Assembly (NCBI GenBank): GCA_018644785.1
Contig: JABGPV010000207.1
Location: 1-9,290 of the forward strand
DNA: 9,290 nucleotides
Origin: Deltaproteobacteria bacterium
Lineage (GTDB): Bacteria > Desulfobacterota > DSM-4660 > Desulfatiglandales > Desulfatiglandaceae
Direction: 5' to 3'
Within the stretch, counting starts at the first letter, position 1; each line of letters begins with the position of its first letter. The notes below the pieces were generated by a model. That model was not told the DNA's origin. It did no database searches and worked only from the letters and a program-made list of their open reading frames with translations. Both the position numbers and the translations under genes were made by a program. Shown here in pieces: positions 1 through 5,599 of this stretch.

Positions 1-118
1 TTGTTTAAGATGAAGCACTAATCAGCCCCAAAAGGTTTAAGCCTACTCCAAAATCCGCAAGCCGACTCCGCCAAAGTGGCTACGACGGCCGGGCGGCCGG
101 GTCTGCACCCCGAAATTC
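1..118. other. Non-coding tail downstream of priA with short near-repeat and GC-rich hairpin
   Basis: No convincing coding sequence is visible between the left edge and the priA stop codon. Two visible structures are worth recording. First, an 11-base near-repeat with a 20-base period: AAGCCTACTCC at 39-49 and AAGCCGACTCC at 59-69 differ at one base. Second, a small hairpin CGGCC-GGGC-GGCCG at 86-99, perfect over 5 bp. The hairpin lies just past the priA stop on the leftward transcript, but no T-run follows it in that direction, so it is not a canonical intrinsic terminator. A second weak stem, GCCA-AAG-TGGC at 70-80, adjoins it. The stretch could be a fragment of an interspersed genomic repeat cut by the window edge; this cannot be decided from 118 bases. 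Confidence 0.3.
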
Positions 119-2377
119 CTATAGCATATCATAAGGATCCACATCCACCATGAATTGTACCCGATTTGCCCCCGGCATTTGATCAAAAACCCTTTCCACT
201 TCTTGAAGGAAGTGTTTCAGCAGGGAACCGCTTTGGCATTTGATCAGCAATTGCCAGCGGAATTTGCGTTTCAGCCGTGCCATGGGCGCCGCAACCGGAC
301 CCAGCAGCTGAACTTCCTTTCCCCGGGTGGGCCAGTTTTTCAGCATCTCTCGCAACCTTCGACCCAGTTCGCGAACCGTTGCCCCTGTTTTTGCGGGGTC
401 ACTGCCCTGAAGTTTCAGGCAAGCCAGATTGGAAAAGGGGGGATACCGGAGCTGGCTGCGCAGGTTTTTTTCCTTTTCAAAAAAGAGATTAAAATCGTGC
501 TTCACTGCCGCTTGAATCACATAATGATCCGGATTAAAAGTCTGAACAATCACCTTTCCCTTTTGATCCCCCCGTCCCGCTCTCCCGGCCACCTGGCTCA
601 GAAGTTGAAAGGTCCTCTCCCCCGCCCTGAAATCCGGAAATCCCAACGACAAATCTGCCGCAACCACCCCCACCAGGGTCACACTTGGGAAATCATACCC
701 CTTGGTAATCATCTGTGTGCCCACGAGGATATGGGTTTTTTCACTGGCGAAGTCCTTCAGGATGCTCGTAGCCGTGCCCTTTTTACGGGTGGAATCCGTA
801 TCCATGCGGGAGATGCGGGCGTCAGGAAAAAGGGCGCTCAATTCGACTTCCATCTTTTCCGTTCCGAATCCAAAGGGCTTCAGGCTGCGTTCCCCGCAGA
901 TATTACACGGCACATTCAGCGGGGACGTAAACCCGCAATAATGGCAAACCAGGCGGTTTAAATTGAGATGAAAGGTCAGCGATACATCACAGTTGGGGCA
1001 GCGCAGGGCCCGGCCACAGGATCTGCACAGGAAAATTTGATGAAATCCCCTTCGGTTCAGAAATAAAATCGACTGGTTACCCGCATCCAGGGTTTCCCGA
1101 AGGGACTTTTTGAGTGTGGGGCTGATCATGGTCTCTTTGCCATTTTCATCTTTGACCTCGCGCATGTCCACAATTTCCATGGCGGGCATGGGCCGCTGTT
1201 CCACCCGCTCGGGCATTTCAAGCAAATGATATCGTGAATCTTTCGCATTTTGAAAGGACTGGACCGAGGGTGTTCCGGATCCGAGAACCACCACGGCACT
1301 TTCGAAGCGTGCCCGTACCACAGCCGCATCCCTGGCACAATAGGGCGGCCCGGCACTTCCCGCCTGTACATAGGCGGTATCGTGCTCTTCATCCACGATA
1401 ACTAACCCCAGCCGAGAAAGCGGTGCGAACAGGGCTGAACGGGCGCCGATCACCAAATCCACATCGCCTCCCGCCATTCGAGACCACTGGTACAGTCGTT
1501 CACTTTTGCTCAGTCCGCTGTGATAAAGGGCCACACGGTCCCCCAGCCGACATCTGAAAACCCCCTCCAGATAGCCGGCCAAGAGAATTTCAGGGGCCAT
1601 GAGAATCGCCTGCCGGCCCGATTTTACCACGTGTTCAATAGCTCTTGCATAGACCTCGGTTTTGCCACTTCCCGTGACGCCATAAAGCAAAAAAGGGGCA
1701 AAAGTTCCCTGGTCCAGCCGGTTGTTGATCTGAACCAGGGCCTTAAGCTGATACGGATTCAGGGGGTGCGGTCCGGTGGGCGGCATTGCCCCCGGTTTTT
1801 CCGGCTCTTTGCGCACTGATGCCATATGGCGCGCCAGAATGCCTTTTTTCCGAGCCCTCTTCAAACGGTTTTCCAACCGAATCCATCCCTTTTCCTGGAA
1901 GGGATAGATCTTTATCATGGGCCAGGGAAGTTTTTTCCCGGGGTTGTTGCCGATCCAGCGTAATATGCGAATCGCTTCCGAATCAAACAGCCTCCCCTCA
2001 ACAAATGCCTTGCCTTTTCGGGTCAGCATGGCGGATTTAAACCGTTCCCCCGGCAGAGAAGCATGAATCACCATGCCCAGGGGATGCCGGTAATATTCAG
2101 CAATCCATTCAAAAAAAGAGACCATCTGTGGGTGAAAGAGGGGTTCCGGGTCCAGAATATCCTCGATTTCCCTCAGGGTGAGATCGGGCGTTTCAGAGAT
2201 CTCATCCACCACATAGCCGGTTATTCGGCGACGATTGAAGGGCACCAGGACACGGCTGCCGATGTGAACCATCGATCTGAGGCATTCCGGAACAGCGTAT
2301 GAATAGGGTTCCCTGACGGGCGCTGATACTGCGATGCTGAGGTAGGAAAAAGGTTCTGAAGCGGTGTTCTCATTCAT
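119..2377 (-). CDS. priA: Primosomal protein N' (replication restart DNA helicase PriA)
   Basis: PriA is a superfamily 2, 3'-to-5' DNA helicase that recognises stalled forks and D-loops and starts reloading of the replicative helicase in the cytoplasm. From the chosen ATG the product is 752 residues, close to the usual 730-810. The N-terminal fork-binding domain covers roughly residues 10-110. Walker A is GVTGSGKT (233-240) and Walker B is DEEH (329-332). All eight zinc-binding cysteines are present in four pairs: 451/454, 460/463, 478/481 and 491/494. Motif V/VI signatures GTQMITKG (553-560) and QVAGRAGR (595-602) are clear, followed by the C-terminal PPFSN segment (646-650). Two family motifs differ: the usual VPEI-L-TPQ stretch reads APEILLAGYL (261-270), and GSATP reads GSGTP (366-370). 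The start at 2377 is preferred over an upstream in-frame TTG at 2425 because AAGGA sits 6 bases before the ATG and the N-terminus then matches the family. It overlaps the desulfurase stop by 8 bases, suggesting translational coupling. Identification is secure. Confidence 0.97.
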   Translation of the reverse strand: MNENTASEPFSYLSIAVSAPVREPYSYAVPECLRSMVHIGSRVLVPFNRRRITGYVVDEISETPDLTLREIEDILDPEPLFHPQMVSFFEWIAEYYRHPLGMVIHASLPGERFKSAMLTRKGKAFVEGRLFDSEAIRILRWIGNNPGKKLPWPMIKIYPFQEKGWIRLENRLKRARKKGILARHMASVRKEPEKPGAMPPTGPHPLNPYQLKALVQINNRLDQGTFAPFLLYGVTGSGKTEVYARAIEHVVKSGRQAILMAPEILLAGYLEGVFRCRLGDRVALYHSGLSKSERLYQWSRMAGGDVDLVIGARSALFAPLSRLGLVIVDEEHDTAYVQAGSAGPPYCARDAAVVRARFESAVVVLGSGTPSVQSFQNAKDSRYHLLEMPERVEQRPMPAMEIVDMREVKDENGKETMISPTLKKSLRETLDAGNQSILFLNRRGFHQIFLCRSCGRALRCPNCDVSLTFHLNLNRLVCHYCGFTSPLNVPCNICGERSLKPFGFGTEKMEVELSALFPDARISRMDTDSTRKKGTATSILKDFASEKTHILVGTQMITKGYDFPSVTLVGVVAADLSLGFPDFRAGERTFQLLSQVAGRAGRGDQKGKVIVQTFNPDHYVIQAAVKHDFNLFFEKEKNLRSQLRYPPFSNLACLKLQGSDPAKTGATVRELGRRLREMLKNWPTRGKEVQLLGPVAAPMARLKRKFRWQLLIKCQSGSLLKHFLQEVERVFDQMPGANRVQFMVDVDPYDML

Positions 2378-3524
2378 TCCGCATCCTTTTGACCTGGTTG
2401 ATGACGGCCCCTGCCGCTGCTTCAATCTCCGCCAGGGTATTATGCCTTCCCAGGGTGAATCTCAAAGCCCCCATACCCACCCGGGGAGACACCCCCATGG
2501 CTGACAGCACATGGGAAAGCGTTACCCCCTGATCGTGACACGCGGCCCCGGTGGATGCCATGACATTGGGAATGGCTGAAAGTATCCGTCCCCCTTCAAG
2601 GCCGGGGACTGAAACATTGAGGGTATTGGGCAGTCGCTTGGTTTCAGGGCCGTTTAAAACCAGGTCCTCAATGCCCTCAAAAAGAAGAGACTGTAGCTGG
2701 TCTCTCAAATGGCAGATGTGTTTTCCATCACGGGCGAGCCGCTCCCGGGCCACACGGCAAGCAGCGCCAAGCCCCACTGTCAAAATTGTGTTTTCCGTTC
2801 CCGCCCGCCTTCCGTTTTCCTGGCCGGCCCCGTGAATGAGCGGTGTCAAGGAAAGGCCATCACGCACATAAAGGGCGCCCACACCCTTGGGGCCGTAAAA
2901 CTTATGGCCCGCCACACTCAAAAAATCCACCCCAAGTGCATTGACTCGGACGGAAATTTTTCCCACGGCCTGAGCTGCATCCGTGTGCAGGGGGATGTTA
3001 TATTCCTTGGCTATTTCGGCAATTTCTCTGACGGGCTGAAGGGCCCCGGTTTCGTTGTTGGCGAGCATAATGCTGAGAAGCCCGGTATCGGGCAAAATGG
3101 CCTCTTGAACCTGATCCGGGTCTATGAGACCTTTCGCATCCACTGGAAGAATGGTCACCCGAACCCCGAGTTCGCTCAAAAAAAGCGCCGGATTCAGAAT
3201 TGCCGGGTGTTCGATTGCGGATGTAATCAAATGAAATCTCTCAGGATACCTGAAATCGACAAGCCCTTTGAGGACCATATTGTTGGATTCTGTGCCCCCT
3301 GATGTGAAAATGATTTCATGGGGCCCACAACCCAAAAGTGCTGCCACTTCTTCCCGAGCACGCATGACCCCGTGGTTTGCCCTTACGCCCAATGAATGGG
3401 AACTTGAAGGATTGCCGAAATGATCCGCCATAAAGGGCGTCATGGCGGAAATGGCTTCCGAAGCAATGGGGGTCGTGCCGTTATGATCCAGATAAATGGC
3501 TTGCTTTAATACAGATGCTGTCAT
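2370..3524 (-). CDS. Cysteine desulfurase / selenocysteine lyase-like PLP enzyme (NifS/IscS superfamily)
   Basis: This is a 384-residue fold-type I PLP enzyme that removes sulfur (or selenium) from cysteine (or selenocysteine) to give alanine and an enzyme-bound persulfide. Visible motifs are DHNGTTP (13-19, where most homologues have NATTP), GNPSSSH (37-43), SGGTESNN (75-82), His106 for ring stacking, ANNETG (155-160), HTDAAQ (180-185, Asp182 to the pyridine nitrogen), GHK with Schiff-base Lys208, and GRRAGTEN (238-245). The catalytic cysteine is Cys329 in STGAACHDQG (324-333), followed by SHVLSAMG. The GAACH loop and LR-TLGR end resemble selenocysteine lyase (SCLY) and some NifS proteins more than IscS, whose loop reads SGSACTS; this is a resemblance judged by eye. 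No iscR, iscU or nifU is adjacent, so its partner is unknown. ATG 3524 is preceded by AAAGG (3537-3533). It is the first gene of a leftward unit with priA. The enzyme class is firm; Cys versus Sec specificity is open. Confidence 0.93.
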   Translation of the reverse strand: MTASVLKQAIYLDHNGTTPIASEAISAMTPFMADHFGNPSSSHSLGVRANHGVMRAREEVAALLGCGPHEIIFTSGGTESNNMVLKGLVDFRYPERFHLITSAIEHPAILNPALFLSELGVRVTILPVDAKGLIDPDQVQEAILPDTGLLSIMLANNETGALQPVREIAEIAKEYNIPLHTDAAQAVGKISVRVNALGVDFLSVAGHKFYGPKGVGALYVRDGLSLTPLIHGAGQENGRRAGTENTILTVGLGAACRVARERLARDGKHICHLRDQLQSLLFEGIEDLVLNGPETKRLPNTLNVSVPGLEGGRILSAIPNVMASTGAACHDQGVTLSHVLSAMGVSPRVGMGALRFTLGRHNTLAEIEAAAGAVINQVKRMRNE

Positions 3525-3550
3525 GAAAATCGCCTTTCAACAAGAAACCA

Positions 3551-3590
3551 GGCCACCATATCTGCGTTTGAAGGAAACGCCAAGGGGGCC
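3551..3590 (-). promoter_or_regulatory. Two-tier stem-loop in the 5' leader of the desulfurase mRNA
   Basis: Read on the leftward transcript, an inner hairpin GCGTTT / AAACGC forms a perfect 6-bp stem (3580-3575 with 3569-3564) closed by a 5-base loop. An outer stem pairs GGCC with GGCC (3590-3587 with 3554-3551) and, past one mismatch, CC with GG. The two tiers are separated by an asymmetric internal loop (3 and 6 bases). The structure ends about 13 bases before the ribosome-binding AAAGG and would lie within an approximately 80-base leader if transcription starts near 3605. There is no T-run after it, so it is not an intrinsic terminator. It matches no riboswitch class that I recognise. It may influence translation or mRNA stability; that is inference. 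Confidence 0.4.
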
Positions 3591-3611
3591 GATTAATGAC
3601 GCTTTCTTCGC

Positions 3612-3640
3612 TTTTTAGAATAAATTTTGCCAATTGACAA
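3612..3640 (-). promoter_or_regulatory. Candidate sigma-70 promoter for the desulfurase-priA unit
   Basis: On the minus strand TTGTCA (3640-3635, 5 of 6 to the -35 consensus) is followed after exactly 17 bases by TAAAAA (3617-3612, 4 of 6 to the -10 consensus). Transcription would start near 3605, about 80 bases before the ATG at 3524. The -35 element lies inside a palindrome that also contains the -35 candidate of the divergent fabH promoter. Confidence 0.45.
3627..3640. promoter_or_regulatory. Operator-like palindrome between divergent promoters
   Basis: The 14-base sequence TTGCCAATTGACAA is a dyad of the form TTG-N-CAATTG-N-CAA, symmetric at every position except the two marked N. It covers the -35 candidates of both the leftward and the rightward units, a typical place for a repressor or a shared regulator. 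I do not recognise the site as that of a named regulator. CAATTG is itself a 6-base palindrome, so chance occurrence cannot be ruled out. Confidence 0.35.
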
Positions 3641-3662
3641 CATATTACACAAATGATAGAGA
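3634..3662 (+). promoter_or_regulatory. Candidate promoter for fabH (perfect -35, weak -10)
   Basis: TTGACA at 3634-3639 matches the -35 consensus perfectly. At 17-base spacing the -10 position holds only TAGAGA (3657-3662, 3 of 6); GATAGA at 3655-3660 is a similarly weak alternative at 15 bases. A promoter with a poor -10 often depends on an activator or another sigma factor, but that is inference. It would leave a leader of roughly 75 bases before the fabH start at 3746. Confidence 0.35.
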
Positions 3663-3745
3663 TACCATCCCAAGGATTGGCTCTGCCAATGCTAAAGAGG
3701 ACCTCACCAAAGCCAATCGAACGTCTCAGTGGAGAAAGAACGACT

Positions 3746-4735
3746 ATGCCATCCGTAAGAATTCTGGGAACAGGCTCTTATGTGCCGCCAAAGGTTCTGT
3801 CCAACTTTGATATTCAGAAAATGGGGCTGGAAACCTCCGATGAGTGGATTGTCAAAAGAACCGGCGTCAGCGAGAGAAGAATTGCCGATCCGGACGTGAC
3901 AACCGCTGATCTCGCCTGTGAAGCAGCGCTTAAAGCCTTTGATATGGCCGGTATGACAGCCAGAGAGGCTGATCTTATGATTGTGGCCACCATTACCCCG
4001 GATACCTGCTGCCCTTCTGCTGCCAACTGGCTTCAGGCCAAGCTGGATGCACCTCAGGCCGTAACCTTTGATATTACGGCGGCTTGCTCCGGTTTCATTT
4101 TTGCCCTCAATGTGGCGGAGCAATACTTGAGGACGGGTGCTGCCCGAACGGTCCTGGTGGTGGCCTCCGAAGTAATGACCCGCACCCTGGACTGGACGGA
4201 CCGGAACTCCTGTATCCTCTGGGGAGACGGGGCTGGTGCTGCCGTGTTGCAGATGGGGGTCGCGGGCCCTGAAATTCTTTCCACCCATCTACACACAGAC
4301 GGCCACAATGGTCAGGATCTTTTGATGCCCGGGGGAGGCTCCAAAACCACGCCCATCTCCCATGAGAGCGTGGATGAAAAGCGCCATGTCCTTCAGTTGA
4401 TTGAAGCCAACGCCAGTTTCAGGGTGGCGGTGAGGCATTTCGTTGAATCCATCAAGGAAGGGGCCGGGCATAACCATGTGGACGTTCAGGATATTGACTG
4501 GTTTATACCCCACCAGGCCAATTTACGCATGTTTCAATCCATGGCCAAAACACTGAAGCTTTCAATGGAAAAATTTTATGTGACCCTCAACAAGTACGGC
4601 AACATTTCCTCTGCCTCCTGTGCCATCGCTTTCGATGAAGCGGTTCGGGACGGCAGCATCCAGAAGGGTCATCTGGTCTGCCTTCCGGTGTTCGGCGGCG
4701 GTCTCACATGGGGCAGTGCTCTGCTCCGTTGGTAA
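3746..4735 (+). CDS. fabH: 3-oxoacyl-[acyl-carrier-protein] synthase III (KAS III)
   Basis: KAS III condenses an acyl-CoA primer with malonyl-ACP to begin type II fatty acid synthesis in the cytoplasm. From ATG 3746 the product is 329 residues, the expected family length. The thiolase-fold catalytic triad is complete: Cys114 in TAACSGF (111-117), His256 in PHQANLRM (255-262) and Asn286 in NKYGNISSAS (282-291). Other signatures are ILGTGSYVP (6-14), DEWIVKRTG (32-40) and WGDGAGAAVL (159-168). A longer frame opens at ATG 3653, but the chosen start is preceded by GGAGAAAG (3731-3738) and gives the normal N-terminus; the upstream ATG would fall inside the promoter candidate. The gene ends in tandem stops TAA-TAG. 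It is not next to acpP, fabD, plsX or fabG here, so it may be an accessory KAS III (for branched or unusual primers) instead of the main fab-cluster copy. Family assignment is secure; primer preference cannot be read. Confidence 0.95.
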   Translation: MPSVRILGTGSYVPPKVLSNFDIQKMGLETSDEWIVKRTGVSERRIADPDVTTADLACEAALKAFDMAGMTAREADLMIVATITPDTCCPSAANWLQAKLDAPQAVTFDITAACSGFIFALNVAEQYLRTGAARTVLVVASEVMTRTLDWTDRNSCILWGDGAGAAVLQMGVAGPEILSTHLHTDGHNGQDLLMPGGGSKTTPISHESVDEKRHVLQLIEANASFRVAVRHFVESIKEGAGHNHVDVQDIDWFIPHQANLRMFQSMAKTLKLSMEKFYVTLNKYGNISSASCAIAFDEAVRDGSIQKGHLVCLPVFGGGLTWGSALLRW

Positions 4736-4756
4736 TAGTGGAGGGACATCCATCAA

Positions 4757-5530
4757 ATGATCTTTCAAACACTGGAAAAGGCCGGCATTGGATTTGAGGC
4801 CGGGTTCAAAAATTTTAAAGCAAACCACCCGACGCTTCTCATGATCCACGGCGCCGGAGGAAATGCTCAGGTCTGGCGCAATCAGGTTCATCTGCTGAAA
4901 TCATCCCTCAACACCCTGGCCATCGATCTACCGGGTCACGGAAAAACCGCGGGAAGCGCCAAAACCACCCTTGATGGCTATGTGCCATGGCTCATGGAAA
5001 CCCTCGAAGCATTCCCCGAACCCCCCTTCCTCATGGGTCATTCCATGGGCGGCGCTATTGTTCAAGAGGCGGCATTTAAAAGCCCCGCTTTGATGAAGGG
5101 GATCATTCTGGCAGCCACCGGCCCCCGCCTGGGTGTGGCGCCGGCTCTTCTGGATGGCCTTTTAAATAATTTTGAAAACATCATCGATACCATCATGGAT
5201 TACGCCTACGCACCGGAAGTGAACCCACGATTTGTCACAGAAGGGGCAGCCCTCATGAGGGAGGCCGGATCAGTGATTGTTCATGGAGATTTCATGGCCT
5301 GCAACCAGTTTGATATGCGAGACCGGATCGCACAAATCACCCTTCCCACACTTATCCTGTGTGGGGAAAAAGACCAGTTGACGCCGCCTTCGCTTTCTCT
5401 AAAGCTGAAAACGGCCATTGAGGGAAGCCGGTGTACTATTATCCCTTCAGCCGGTCACATGGTCATGATTGAAACCCCTGGGGCCTTTAACAAAAGTGTG
5501 CTGGATTTTATTCAGGAGGCTGAAGGCTGA
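4757..5530 (+). CDS. Alpha/beta hydrolase fold protein, substrate unknown
   Basis: The 257-residue product shows the canonical alpha/beta hydrolase layout. The oxyanion-hole motif HGAGG is at 31-35, after a hydrophobic strand. The IDLPGHG turn lies at 56-62. The nucleophile elbow GHSMGG (94-99) places Ser96, the acid is Asp206 in CGEKDQLTP (202-210), and the base is His234 in SAGHMVMIE (231-239). A helical cap occupies roughly residues 124-190. No signal peptide or membrane segment is seen, so it should be cytoplasmic. ATG 4757 follows GGAGGG (4740-4745) at 11 bases, and only 21 bases separate it from fabH, so co-transcription is likely. That linkage makes an acyl-thioester or ester substrate plausible, but the fold also covers MenH-like, BioH-like, haloperoxidase-like and esterase activities. 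I cannot separate these from sequence alone. Confidence 0.88.
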   Translation: MIFQTLEKAGIGFEAGFKNFKANHPTLLMIHGAGGNAQVWRNQVHLLKSSLNTLAIDLPGHGKTAGSAKTTLDGYVPWLMETLEAFPEPPFLMGHSMGGAIVQEAAFKSPALMKGIILAATGPRLGVAPALLDGLLNNFENIIDTIMDYAYAPEVNPRFVTEGAALMREAGSVIVHGDFMACNQFDMRDRIAQITLPTLILCGEKDQLTPPSLSLKLKTAIEGSRCTIIPSAGHMVMIETPGAFNKSVLDFIQEAEG

Positions 5531-5599
5531 CCCCGGTCCCCGTCACTAAAGAAACAAAGTGGCAGACTTTCATCTGGCCAAATAAAGACGCCATGAATC

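Noticed and set aside
155..961. 268-codon open frame on the plus strand opposite the 3' part of priA
   Set aside because: It lies wholly antisense to a clear PriA coding sequence, its translation shows no recognisable domain, and it is the expected by-product of priA codon use.
2378..2425. Sixteen-residue upstream extension of PriA from TTG 2425
   Set aside because: The extension lies inside the desulfurase frame and begins with TTG; the ATG at 2377 has a well-spaced AAGGA and matches the family N-terminus.
2709..3302. 197-codon open frame on the plus strand opposite the desulfurase
   Set aside because: It overlaps conserved active-site codons of the desulfurase on the other strand and shows no family motif of its own.
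3600..3614. Direct repeat CGCTTT-CTT-CGCTTT overlapping the leftward -10 region
   Set aside because: Two copies of a 6-base pyrimidine-rich word in an AT-rich spacer are too short to distinguish from chance.
3653..3745. Thirty-one-residue N-terminal extension of FabH from ATG 3653
   Set aside because: It would start inside the promoter candidate and adds residues not found in KAS III; ATG 3746 has a GGAG motif and the standard N-terminus.
3704..4288. 194-codon open frame on the minus strand opposite fabH
   Set aside because: It is antisense to the catalytic cysteine region of fabH, and its product is low in recognisable features.
5560..5580. Bulged stem TGGCAGA/TCTGGCCA between the hydrolase and glycosyltransferase genes considered as a terminator
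   Set aside because: The stem is short, contains a bulge and is followed by AATAAAG with no T-run, so it does not support a terminator call.
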